From Motiliproteus sp. SC1-56 (GTDB lineage: Bacteria > Pseudomonadota > Gammaproteobacteria > Pseudomonadales > Balneatricaceae), in the NCBI RefSeq assembly GCF_017309075.1, contig NZ_JAEMGS010000002.1, positions 248,001-312,000 on the forward strand: 64,000 nt of DNA, given 5' to 3'. Under the pieces are notes generated by a model that worked only from the letters and a program-made list of their open reading frames with translations, had not been told where the DNA came from and searched no databases. Each line of letters starts with the position of its first letter. Position 1 is the first letter of the stretch. Of the stretch, positions 28,925 to 36,325 are shown one piece after another. The position numbers and the translations under genes were made by a program.

Positions 28925-29806
28925 ATGAGCAACAAGCGCGTGGCCTTTATTGGCCTTGGAGTCATGGGCTACCCCATGGCAGGACACCTGCAGAAAGCCG
29001 GGTATGACGTCTGCGTCTATAACCGCACCCAGGCCAAGGCGGCTGCCTGGGTCGAGGCCCATGGTGGCCGTCGTGCCGACACGCCGGCCCAGGCCTGTGC
29101 GGGGGCGCAGATGGCGTTTTGCTGCGTGGGGAACGATGATGATCTGCGCGAGGTGGTGCTGGGGCCTGAGGGTATGCTGGCGGGGCTTGAGGGCAATACC
29201 GTGCTGGTGGATCACACCACCGCCTCGGCCGAGGTGGCGCGCGAACTGTATGCGCAAGCGGCCGGGCAGGGGGTGGCCTTTCTCGATGCGCCGGTCTCCG
29301 GTGGTCAGGCCGGCGCTGAAAACGGCGTCTTGACGGTGATGGTCGGTGGGCAAACCGAGGCGTTTGAGAAGGCGCGTCCGGTGATCGGTAGCTTTGCCCG
29401 CTCGGTCAAACTGATGGGGGAGAGTGGTGCCGGCCAGCTCACCAAAATGGTCAATCAAATATGTATTGGCGGCCTGGTACAGGCCCTGGCGGAAGGGCTT
29501 CACTTCGCAACCCGCGCGGGGTTGGACCCAAAGGCGGTGGTCGAGGTGATCTCCAAGGGGGCGGCCCAGTCCTGGCAGATGGAAAACCGCTACGAAAGCA
29601 TGGTCGATAACCATTTTGATTACGGCTTCGCGGTCGACTGGATGCGCAAGGACCTGGGGATTGTGCTCGATGAGTCTCGCCGCAACGGCGCCCAGCTGCC
29701 GGTCACGGCGTTGGTCGATCAGTTTTATGCCGATGTCCAGGAGATGGGCGGCGGGCGCTGGGATACATCCAGTCTTTATAAGCGCTTCGAGCACAAAAAG
29801 TCCTGA
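28925..29806 (+). CDS. 2-Hydroxy-3-oxopropionate reductase / 3-hydroxyisobutyrate dehydrogenase family protein
   Basis: A 293-residue beta-hydroxyacid dehydrogenase. The NAD(P) motif GLGVMGYPMAGHL spans 10–22, the substrate-binding DAPVSGGQAGAENG lies near 121–134, and the catalytic Lys174 is in GAGQLTKMVNQ. GlxR/GarR members reduce tartronate semialdehyde to glycerate; others act on 3-hydroxyisobutyrate or succinic semialdehyde. The adjacent glyoxylate aminotransferase and the hydroxypyruvate isomerase-like gene at 22849 favour tartronate semialdehyde, but this is inference. The gene ends 18 bases before the convergent DUF1853 gene. Confidence 0.85.
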   Translation: MSNKRVAFIGLGVMGYPMAGHLQKAGYDVCVYNRTQAKAAAWVEAHGGRRADTPAQACAGAQMAFCCVGNDDDLREVVLGPEGMLAGLEGNTVLVDHTTASAEVARELYAQAAGQGVAFLDAPVSGGQAGAENGVLTVMVGGQTEAFEKARPVIGSFARSVKLMGESGAGQLTKMVNQICIGGLVQALAEGLHFATRAGLDPKAVVEVISKGAAQSWQMENRYESMVDNHFDYGFAVDWMRKDLGIVLDESRRNGAQLPVTALVDQFYADVQEMGGGRWDTSSLYKRFEHKKS

Positions 29807-29818
29807 CCTGCGGGACTT
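29798..29818. terminator. Weak convergent hairpin
   Basis: AAGTCC (29798–29803) and GGACTT (29813–29818) form a 6-bp stem flanked by A and T residues between two convergent genes. It may act in both directions, but the stem is short. Confidence 0.35.
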
Positions 29819-29823
29819 CTCTG

Positions 29824-30687
29824 TCAGGCGAGTCGGGGCCAATGCCGGGGCATGACCATGCCCCGGTCTGCCTCCTGCCAGTGGTCGGCTACCGGCACCA
29901 TGCGTGCGAGCATCGCGGGGTGATCCGGGGATAGGGGCGCGGACAGGTCGCGGCTGGCAATAAAGTCTTTCGAGCTTAAGGCTCTTACCGGGCTCAGCCA
30001 GCGGTCGCGGGGCACTATCTGGAAGTGCGCTGTGGCGGGTAGCACTGTTACCTCGTCATGGTAGAGCCACCATCCTGTCCAGCTTTTCGCGACGGGCGCT
30101 TTATCGCTGTGGGTGAAACCGGAAAGGGGTATGAAGCGGCAGCCGCGGATCCAGCCTATTCGCTGCGTGACGGCACCTCTGTGCCAGCTTTTTCGGAACG
30201 CTTCGGTTTCGCTGAGCGGCAGCTGGTGGTTCGCCATGCGGTGGGCCTTTCGCCCCAGGCTGTCGGTTGGATCGGTGCCAAGCCATTCACCATCGAATTC
30301 TAAAAAGAACTTAAAAGCAACCTCTAGGTGTATGAAAAAGTTGAATTTATCTAGGCGGTAGATAAAGTCCGCTTCACCGAGAGTGGTGCCGCCTTCGCGC
30401 ACTGCAACCCCGCGGTAGGCTTCGGCGACTGCTGGATGTGTGTCGAGGAGAAAGAGCAGTAACTGTTCATGGTAAAGCCCCAGTCGTCGAGTCGAGCTGC
30501 TTGCAAGGTGGGCCTCGAGCGCCTGGGGGGAGTGGTCCAGTGTTTGGAAGTACGCCTTCAGCTCATCCGGTGCCAGACCGGGGGCGTGGGGGCTGCCTTG
30601 AGCCCAGAGGGGCGGGCAGAGTAGCGCCCAGGCGAGGTCGCGGACAGCGGGGTGGGTCAGGCTAGCGAACCAACCTGACGGGTGCAT
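29824..30687 (-). CDS. DUF1853 family protein
   Basis: The 287-residue soluble protein has the DUF1853 features: an N-terminal VRDLAWALLCPPL block, RLGLYHEQLLLFLL (about 67–80), LGEADFIYRLD and the HLEVAFKFFLEFDGEWLGTDPTDSLGRKAHRM region (split here by position, about 119–152), reminiscent of nuclease-like folds but with no proven activity. It lies 2 bases after the double-receiver gene on the same strand. Function unknown. Confidence 0.85.
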   Translation of the reverse strand: MHPSGWFASLTHPAVRDLAWALLCPPLWAQGSPHAPGLAPDELKAYFQTLDHSPQALEAHLASSSTRRLGLYHEQLLLFLLDTHPAVAEAYRGVAVREGGTTLGEADFIYRLDKFNFFIHLEVAFKFFLEFDGEWLGTDPTDSLGRKAHRMANHQLPLSETEAFRKSWHRGAVTQRIGWIRGCRFIPLSGFTHSDKAPVAKSWTGWWLYHDEVTVLPATAHFQIVPRDRWLSPVRALSSKDFIASRDLSAPLSPDHPAMLARMVPVADHWQEADRGMVMPRHWPRLA

Positions 30688-30689
30688 GG

Positions 30690-31487
30690 TCAGTCTCCCA
30701 GCAGGGACTTGATTAGGGCCTTCATCTCCTCGGGGCTGAAGGGTTTGTTGCAGATCGCATTCACCCCTGCTTGCTGCACGCCGCTGAGACGGGTTTCGTT
30801 CTGCTCCGATGTGATCAGCAGGATCGGCACCGAGGGCTGGTTGGAGTGGGTGCGGATGTGCTGGGTCAGCTCCTCGCCGTCCATCTCGGGCATGTTGAAG
30901 TCGGTGAAGATGAGGTCGAACTCGTTTTCCTCAATGGCTTCCAGTGCTTGCGTACCGTTCTCAGCCAGTACCACCTGGGTGATGCCGACGCTTTCGAGGG
31001 CGCGGCTGATGTGCTTGCGCGAAAACTCGCTGTCATCGACCACCAGCACCTGCAGGGAGTCTACGTCGTAGGCGCTGAGCTCAATCTCGGAAGGGTCGAC
31101 GAAGTGGAGGGTGGCGTTGAGCGCCTTTTCCAAGTCGTCGTGTTTAAAGGGCTTGGGGAGAATCGCCACCGAGCCGGCCTGGCGGATGGGGTCAAGCCGG
31201 TGTACGCGGCGCTCGCTGGAGACCAGCATGAAAGGGATCTCCTCCAGGTGCGAGTCAGACCGCATCTGGCCGATCAGCTGGACCCCGTCGCCATCATCCA
31301 GGTACATGGCACTGATTACGAGATCGGGCGAGTAGCGGCGCATGAAATCGAGCGCGGTCTCGATGGTGTCAGCGCAGTCCACCTGGCGGCAGCCCGCTTC
31401 CGCCAGCTCTTGGGTGATGACCTTTTGCTGAAATACCGAGGGTTCGACGATCAAGATCGCCAGTTCGCTTACGCTGATCCGAGACAT
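30690..31487 (-). CDS. Double-receiver response regulator with a degenerate first receiver
   Basis: From ATG 31487 the protein has 265 residues in two CheY-like domains and no output domain. In the first (about 8–128) the acidic pair is replaced by Glu15-Pro16 and the phosphorylation site by Ala60 (LVISAMYL). The second (about 145–264) is intact, with Asp151, Asp152, the phospho-acceptor Asp196 (FTDFNMPEMDG) and Lys in NKPFS. The first domain is probably a pseudo-receiver for binding, while the second can be phosphorylated. A partner kinase is not adjacent. It is followed after 2 bases by DUF1853. Confidence 0.88.
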   Translation of the reverse strand: MSRISVSELAILIVEPSVFQQKVITQELAEAGCRQVDCADTIETALDFMRRYSPDLVISAMYLDDGDGVQLIGQMRSDSHLEEIPFMLVSSERRVHRLDPIRQAGSVAILPKPFKHDDLEKALNATLHFVDPSEIELSAYDVDSLQVLVVDDSEFSRKHISRALESVGITQVVLAENGTQALEAIEENEFDLIFTDFNMPEMDGEELTQHIRTHSNQPSVPILLITSEQNETRLSGVQQAGVNAICNKPFSPEEMKALIKSLLGD

Positions 31488-31604
31488 AGAAAGGCCTTGG
31501 CTAAGTCTTTGTGTAGCTTGAGGGTTTGAACATGAGTCGAAGCCTCTATGATGGCGGTATGTGTTAATATGTGTCAATCGCCAACGGCAACAGGACTCCT
31601 TCTC

Positions 31605-31901
31605 ATGAACGAACGTGAGCGTGAACGGCTGGCCGCCCAGGACCGCGATCCGGTTGTTTCCGATACCGATATTAACCGCATCCTGGTCAACGGGGCCCGG
31701 ATCTCCCTGAGCAAGCTCAAGCGCGCCAAGACCTTCGACGCCCGTCTCTACTACTACGCCGAAATTGGCGTGTATTTCGAAGTGTCCTTGTCGCGGGGGG
31801 CGGGCATCACCGACGAAACCCGCGCCTTGCTGGAAGACATCCATGTGCAGGCCACCCATCTGCACATGCAGAAGAGCAAAAACGTTAAACTCGAACGCTG
31901 A
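31605..31901 (+). CDS. Small unrecognised protein upstream of uvrC
   Basis: I do not recognise this 98-residue protein. From ATG 31605 it is hydrophilic and highly charged, with a run of Glu and Arg at the N-terminus, a middle block VNGARISLSKLKRAKTFDARLYYY and a His/Lys-rich end. It has no signal peptide or membrane helix. An upstream in-frame ATG at 31548 would add a poor-looking extension. Its stop lies 2 bases before the uvrC TTG, indicating translational coupling. Nucleic-acid binding is possible from the charge, but no motif shows this. Confidence 0.6.
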   Translation: MNERERERLAAQDRDPVVSDTDINRILVNGARISLSKLKRAKTFDARLYYYAEIGVYFEVSLSRGAGITDETRALLEDIHVQATHLHMQKSKNVKLER

Positions 31902-31903
31902 AG

Positions 31904-33748
31904 TTGTCGATGCCTGCGGTAGAGCCCCCTTCTTTTGACAGCAAGGCCTTTCTGGCCGGGGTCAGTCAGCGCCCGGGGGTTTATCAGATGCTGGATGAGA
32001 CCGGGGGCGTGCTTTACGTCGGCAAGGCCAAGAACCTCAAGAACCGCCTCAGCAGCTACTTTCGCGACAGCGGCCTGCCCATCAAGACCCGTGCGCTGGT
32101 GGCGCGGATTCGCGACGTTCAGGTCACCATCACCAATAGCGAAACCGAGGCGCTGCTGCTTGAGCACAATCTGATCAAGCGCGAGCGTCCTCCCTACAAC
32201 ATCCTGCTGCGTGACGACAAAAGCTACCCCTATATTTTTGTTTCCGACGCCGAAAGGTTTCCTGCGCTCCAGTTTCAGCGGGGCGGGCGGCGGCGCAAGG
32301 GCCGCTACTTCGGACCTTTCCCCAGCAGCGGTGCGGTGCGCGAAAGCCTGAACCTGCTGCAGAAGGTGTTCCGCATCCGTCAGTGCGACGAGGCTTTTTT
32401 TCGCAATCGCAGCCGACCCTGCCTGCAGTTCCAGATTGATCGCTGCAGCGGTCCCTGTACCGGCGAGATCAGCCCACAGGCGTACGCCGAGGATGTGCGT
32501 CATGCGATGATGTTTCTGGAGGGGCGCAGTCAGACGCTGCGCGACGAGCTGGCCCAGCAGATGGACGCCGCCGCCAAAGCGTTGGATTTCGAAAAGGCCG
32601 CCGTCCTGCGCGATCAAATCACCAGCTTGCAGCAGGTGCAGGAGCAGCAACACGTGAGCGGTCTGAGTGGCGACGCGGACATCCTGGCCTGCTGCCAGAA
32701 AGCGGGTTTTGCCTGTATTCACCAGATTTTCGTCAAAGGGGGGCGGATCATCGGCAGTAAAACCCATTACCCGAAACTGGCCCTGGAGGTGAGCGAGGCC
32801 GACCTGCTGGCCGGGTTCCTCGGGCAGTACTACCTGCAGAGCGAGGCGCGCCCGGTTCCGCCCCAGATCGTGCTCAGCCACGAGCCCGCGGCATCCGAAT
32901 CACTCAGGGAGGCCATGGTTCAGGCTCGGGGGCGGCAGGTTGCTTTTCTGACCCGGGTCCGGGGACAGCGCCGTGGATGGCTGCAGCTGGCGCAGACCAA
33001 CGCGCAGCAGCAGCTCGACAGCTACATCGGCAACCGGCAGAACATGCACCGGCGTTTCGTGGCGCTGCAGGATGCACTGGGGCTTGACGCTCCGCCTCGG
33101 CGGCTTGAGTGCTTTGATATCAGCCACAGTTCCGGCGAAGCGCCGGTCGCCTCCTGCGTGGTTTTTGACACCCAGGGGCCGCGCAAAACGGATTACCGCC
33201 GATTCAACGTTGATGGGGTCACTCCCGGTGACGACTACGCCGCCATGCGGACGGCGTTGCGCCGACGCTACACGCGACTGAAGAAAGGGGAGGGGCAACT
33301 GCCTGATATACTGGTCATTGATGGTGGCAAAGGACAGCTGACCCAAGCCGAGCAGGTGTTCGAAGAGTTACAGGTGGATGACGTCTTGCTGCTGGGAATT
33401 GCCAAGGGCGTTACCCGCAAGCCGGGGCTGGAGACCCTGATCATGGGAGGGGATCACCGCGAAGAGGTGCTGACAGCGGACAGCGGTGCGCTGCACCTGT
33501 TGCAGCATATTCGGGATGAGGCGCACCGCTTCGCAGTTGCCGGTCACCGTCAGCGCCGTGCGAAGAAACGCGGAAGTTCGCTGCTGGAGTCCATCCCTGG
33601 GGTAGGTCCCAAGCGCCGGCAGGCGCTGCTGAAGCACTTTGGAGGCTGGCAGGAAATCGGCCGGGCGAGTATTGAAGAAATCGCAAAAGTCTCTACCATT
33701 AGCCGCTCGATGGCGGAGGAGATCTACGCCCACCTTCACCAAGAGTGA
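31904..33748 (+). CDS. uvrC: UvrABC system protein C
   Basis: UvrC makes both incisions in nucleotide excision repair. The 614-residue protein has an N-terminal GIY-YIG nuclease (PGVYQMLDETG, LYVGKAKNLKNRL, about 24–55), a UVR motif that binds UvrB (AKALDFEKAAVLRDQI, about 222–237), the RNase H-like endonuclease domain (CFDISHSSGEAPVASCV, IDGGKGQL) and the C-terminal helix–hairpin–helix (SLLESIPGVGPKRRQALLKHFGG). The start is TTG 31904 or ATG 31910, two codons later. It is upstream of pgsA and the tRNAs as usual, but the gacA/uvrY gene that normally precedes it is absent here. Confidence 0.96.
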   Translation: MSMPAVEPPSFDSKAFLAGVSQRPGVYQMLDETGGVLYVGKAKNLKNRLSSYFRDSGLPIKTRALVARIRDVQVTITNSETEALLLEHNLIKRERPPYNILLRDDKSYPYIFVSDAERFPALQFQRGGRRRKGRYFGPFPSSGAVRESLNLLQKVFRIRQCDEAFFRNRSRPCLQFQIDRCSGPCTGEISPQAYAEDVRHAMMFLEGRSQTLRDELAQQMDAAAKALDFEKAAVLRDQITSLQQVQEQQHVSGLSGDADILACCQKAGFACIHQIFVKGGRIIGSKTHYPKLALEVSEADLLAGFLGQYYLQSEARPVPPQIVLSHEPAASESLREAMVQARGRQVAFLTRVRGQRRGWLQLAQTNAQQQLDSYIGNRQNMHRRFVALQDALGLDAPPRRLECFDISHSSGEAPVASCVVFDTQGPRKTDYRRFNVDGVTPGDDYAAMRTALRRRYTRLKKGEGQLPDILVIDGGKGQLTQAEQVFEELQVDDVLLLGIAKGVTRKPGLETLIMGGDHREEVLTADSGALHLLQHIRDEAHRFAVAGHRQRRAKKRGSSLLESIPGVGPKRRQALLKHFGGWQEIGRASIEEIAKVSTISRSMAEEIYAHLHQE

Positions 33749-33782
33749 CGGTCGCCCACCCTAAACCTGGTCGCTGATTTCA

Positions 33783-34334
33783 ATGAACATCCCGAACCTA
33801 CTGACCGCCCTGCGAATAGCACTGATACCCTGCGTACTGGGTATCTATTACCTCCCGTACGGCTGGTCCAGTATGGCGGCTGCCGGCGTTTTTCTGCTGG
33901 CTGCACTGACCGACTGGGTGGACGGTTACCTGGCGCGCCGCCTGAATCAGACCACGGCCCTGGGGGCCTTTCTGGACCCTGTGGCTGACAAGCTCATCGT
34001 CGCGGTGGCCTTGGTGTTGCTGGTGGAAACCTATGCCGAGCCTTACCTGACGTTGCCGGCCGTGGTGATTATCGGCCGTGAGATCGTCATCTCCGCATTG
34101 CGCGAATGGATGGCTGAATTGGGCAAGCGGGCGAGTGTAGCCGTGTCTGCGGTGGGTAAAGTGAAGACCGTCCTGCAGATGACGGCCATCGTTATTTTGC
34201 TGGCGGTGCCTCCCCACTCGCTCCTTGCAGAGGTAGGCGTGGCGACCCTCTACGGGGCGGCGGTGCTGACGCTCTGGTCCATGTGGATGTACCTGCGGGC
34301 GGCTTGGCCGGAACTTGTCGAGAAGCCGGAGTGA
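33783..34334 (+). CDS. pgsA: CDP-diacylglycerol–glycerol-3-phosphate 3-phosphatidyltransferase
   Basis: PgsA makes phosphatidylglycerol phosphate in the inner membrane. The 183-residue protein has the complete CDP-alcohol phosphatidyltransferase motif DG-x2-AR-x8-G-x3-D-x3-D (DGYLARR near 42–48 through DPVADK near 62–67) and several membrane helices. It starts with the typical MNIPNLLTALRI. It is 34 bases after uvrC and followed by a tRNA promoter. Confidence 0.95.
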   Translation: MNIPNLLTALRIALIPCVLGIYYLPYGWSSMAAAGVFLLAALTDWVDGYLARRLNQTTALGAFLDPVADKLIVAVALVLLVETYAEPYLTLPAVVIIGREIVISALREWMAELGKRASVAVSAVGKVKTVLQMTAIVILLAVPPHSLLAEVGVATLYGAAVLTLWSMWMYLRAAWPELVEKPE

Positions 34335-34395
34335 GCGCTTTTCGTCTCTTTGAAAGACGCTGAAATCGGTTGATTTCAAACCGCTTCGATCTCTG

Positions 34396-34423
34396 TTGAC
34401 ATGGCAGGGCAGCTCTCTATAAT
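34396..34423 (+). promoter_or_regulatory. Strong sigma-70 promoter of the tRNA cluster
   Basis: A consensus TTGACA (34396–34401), 16 bases and a consensus TATAAT (34418–34423) lie 33 bases before the first tRNA. The GC-containing discriminator ACGCACC after the −10 fits a stable-RNA promoter. Confidence 0.88.
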
Positions 34424-34456
34424 ACGCACCACCTGAGCGACAGCTCGGGGTTTTGG

Positions 34457-34532
34457 GCGGGAATAGCTCAGTTGGTAGAGCGCAACCTTGCCAAGGTTGA
34501 GGTCGCCGGTTCGAACCCGGTTTCCCGCTCCA
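34457..34532 (+). tRNA. tRNA-Gly (GCC), copy 1
   Basis: A 76-nt cloverleaf including an encoded CCA. The acceptor GCGGGAA pairs with TTCCCGC, the anticodon loop is TTGCCAA (anticodon GCC) on a CAACC/GGTTG stem, and the T loop is TTCGAAC. It corresponds to glyW in the E. coli uvrC–pgsA locus and is identical to the copy at 34746. Confidence 0.98.
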
Positions 34533-34560
34533 ACTCTCTTCGTGCACTGAGTGCCGTTGA

Positions 34561-34634
34561 GGCTGGATGGCAGAGTGGTTATGCAGCGGACTGCAACTCC
34601 GTGTACGCCGGTTCGATTCCGACTCCAGCCTCCA
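34561..34634 (+). tRNA. tRNA-Cys (GCA), copy 1
   Basis: A 74-nt tRNA with acceptor GGCTGGA/TCCAGCC, anticodon loop CTGCAAC (anticodon GCA) and encoded CCA. It corresponds to cysT and is identical to the copy at 34850. Confidence 0.98.
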
Positions 34635-34647
34635 TGTTCTCCCATTT

Positions 34648-34734
34648 GCCTGGATGGTGGAATTGGTAGACACCGGAGACTTAAAATCTCCTGACCTTCG
34701 GGTCGTGCCGGTTCAAGTCCGGCTCCAGGCACCA
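34648..34734 (+). tRNA. tRNA-Leu (TAA)
   Basis: An 87-nt class II tRNA with acceptor GCCTGGA/TCCAGGC, anticodon loop CTTAAAA (anticodon TAA), a long variable arm (TGACCTTCGGGTCG) and encoded CCA. It corresponds to leuZ. Here it sits between the two Gly–Cys pairs. Confidence 0.97.
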
Positions 34735-34745
34735 CTAGCAGCAGA

Positions 34746-34821
34746 GCGGGAATAGCTCAGTTGGTAGAGCGCAACCTTGCCAAGGTTGAGGTCGCCGGTT
34801 CGAACCCGGTTTCCCGCTCCA
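34746..34821 (+). tRNA. tRNA-Gly (GCC), copy 2
   Basis: Identical over 76 nt to the copy at 34457; the next 6 bases (AACTCTC region) are also shared, pointing to a duplication of a Gly–Cys unit. Confidence 0.98.
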
Positions 34822-34849
34822 ACTCTCCTGTTTGCCGGTGGCCCATCCA

Positions 34850-34923
34850 GGCTGGATGGCAGAGTGGTTATGCAGCGGACTGCAACTCCGTGTACGCCGG
34901 TTCGATTCCGACTCCAGCCTCCA
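34850..34923 (+). tRNA. tRNA-Cys (GCA), copy 2
   Basis: Identical over 74 nt to the copy at 34561. The 28-base spacer to the preceding tRNA-Gly has the same length as in copy 1 but a mostly different sequence. It ends the tRNA run; a short T-rich stretch (CGTTTTTC) follows. Confidence 0.98.
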
Positions 34924-35021
34924 TTTATCCCTCGTTTTTCTACTGTTCCTGATTCCATCGCGCCCATTTCCGTCGCTTGAATGCTCCGGGAAGGGTGGTT
35001 TTTTGTGTCGCGGAAATTAGA

Positions 35022-35043
35022 ATACATATCAATCGATATGTAT
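35022..35043 (+). promoter_or_regulatory. Palindromic operator overlapping the start of the KfrA-like gene
   Basis: ATACATATC (35022–35030), spacer AATC and GATATGTAT (35035–35043) form a perfect 9-bp inverted repeat that runs into the ATG at 35042. An AT-rich −10-like sequence (TAGAAT, 35018–35023) overlaps its edge. KfrA proteins repress their own genes by binding inverted repeats at the promoter, so this is the likely autoregulatory site. Confidence 0.65.
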
Positions 35044-35797
35044 GGAGTATCAAATGGTATCCTCAACCCAGGAACTGGTGTTTCGAGCGGCTGATGAGTT
35101 GCTGCAAGAGGGGCGACGCCCTACGCAGCAGAGTGTGCGCGAGCGGATCGGGCAGGGAAGTGTCACGACTATCAATAAGGCATTGAACCGGTGGTGGGCT
35201 GAACTGGGCGGACGGTTGCAGGGACGGCGCCGCATGCCTGAGCTCCCCGAACCGGTGGAAGCGGCCATTAAAGACATTTGGCAGCTCGCGCTGGCGCACG
35301 CCGAGCATCAGGCTGAGGAAGCGCGGCGCGAGGCCGCTTTGAGAATCAAGGCGGAGCGGGAACAGTGGACGCAGGAGCGTGACGAGAAGCAGCAGGTGCT
35401 GAGCGGCTATCAGGAGAAGCTGGAGCGGGCGTTCGACCGAATCGACGCTTTGCAGCGTCAGCTCGATGAGCGGCGCGAGCAGGAGGGCGAGGAGGACCGC
35501 AGGCTGCTGGACCAAGAGCGCAAGTTGCTGGCCGGAGAGCGGGAGCTGCGTGCGCTCAATGCTGAAAACCGCAAGCTTCGCCAGACCATTGAACGGCTCG
35601 AGGTAGAGCTGCTAAACAAGCTAAAAAACAACAGCCTGAGTGGCAAGTCGGAGAATCTAGATGAAGCGGGCGCGCAGGAGGGGTTGGCCGAAGAAAACCG
35701 GAACCTGAGGACGGTTCTCTCCCAGGCGGATACGCGGCTGGCTCACCAGGAGGCTGAATTGGAGCGTTTGCGGAAGGCCCTGCAGGGCGAAGACTGA
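35042..35797 (+). CDS. KfrA-like DNA-binding protein with long coiled coil
   Basis: The 251-residue protein has an N-terminal DNA-binding domain of the KfrA_N type (about 5–75; VFRAADELLQEGRRPTQQSV, RIGQGSVTTINKALNRWW) and a long, heptad-rich coiled coil (about 80–250). KfrA from plasmid RK2 is an autorepressor that also assists partitioning. This chromosomal gene has no parA/parB neighbours. The start may be ATG 35042 or 35054; the first overlaps the palindrome. Chromosomal KfrA-like genes after the pgsA tRNAs are not by themselves evidence of a plasmid. The role is probably in chromosome organisation or regulation, but that is inference. Confidence 0.8.
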   Translation: MEYQMVSSTQELVFRAADELLQEGRRPTQQSVRERIGQGSVTTINKALNRWWAELGGRLQGRRRMPELPEPVEAAIKDIWQLALAHAEHQAEEARREAALRIKAEREQWTQERDEKQQVLSGYQEKLERAFDRIDALQRQLDERREQEGEEDRRLLDQERKLLAGERELRALNAENRKLRQTIERLEVELLNKLKNNSLSGKSENLDEAGAQEGLAEENRNLRTVLSQADTRLAHQEAELERLRKALQGED

Positions 35798-35867
35798 ACG
35801 GCCCGCTGGCGTTGATTACGTTGTCCGGTTAGCATTGTCGCGCAGTCAGCGGAGCCTGAATACGTTC

Positions 35868-36320
35868 ATGAACATTACCATCCCCGATTACTACAAAGCG
35901 TCCCAGATTATCACCGCGGTGAAAGAGGCTGAGCCCGGCGCCGTACTCAGCTGCACGAACGAGCGTCAGTTTGCGCTGCTTAAAATCGCCCTGGTTAAAC
36001 TTCAGCGCAGTGAGCTGACGCTGCAGTTGCTGGACCAGCAGGGATATGCTTTGCGCCAGGTCACCACGCGCAAAAAACAGGCTGAACCGCAACCCTCGGC
36101 AAGCGACGAGATGGCCGCATCCCAGGTAAAAGCCGTGCGGGAACTTGAGAAAGCGCTGGTGCTTTGCCGGCGCGAGGGGCTGGCGGTGATCGGCTTCAGT
36201 GACAGCCTGGTGGCGGTTCCCGAGCACCTCGGTGCTGGACTCGAAGTGCTCAGCTCCACCTCCGCCATGGAGGTAGATACCGGCGACTGCTACCGTGGTT
36301 TTGAAGATGATATGGAGTAG
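35868..36320 (+). CDS. Unrecognised soluble protein
   Basis: From ATG 35868 this is a 150-residue protein I cannot assign. It begins MNITIPDYYKASQIITAVKE and has an alpha/beta-like pattern with a charged, Gln- and Ala-rich linker (about 62–80) and an acidic C-terminus. No signal peptide, membrane helix or cofactor motif is seen. An earlier in-frame start at 35835 is less likely. It follows the KfrA-like gene by 70 bases and is convergent with the next unknown gene, 5 bases away. Confidence 0.6.
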   Translation: MNITIPDYYKASQIITAVKEAEPGAVLSCTNERQFALLKIALVKLQRSELTLQLLDQQGYALRQVTTRKKQAEPQPSASDEMAASQVKAVRELEKALVLCRREGLAVIGFSDSLVAVPEHLGAGLEVLSSTSAMEVDTGDCYRGFEDDME

Positions 36321-36325
36321 ACGCT

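Noticed and set aside
30690-31865. A longer double-receiver protein of 391 residues starting at 31865
   Set aside because: The first 126 residues of that frame are antisense to the small protein upstream of uvrC and lack receiver features; the domain begins properly after ATG 31487.
35042-35797. A plasmid or integrative element marked by the KfrA-like gene at the tRNA cluster
   Set aside because: No integrase, rep, par or transfer gene and no repeat of a tRNA 3' end (attachment site) outside the intact tRNAs was seen.
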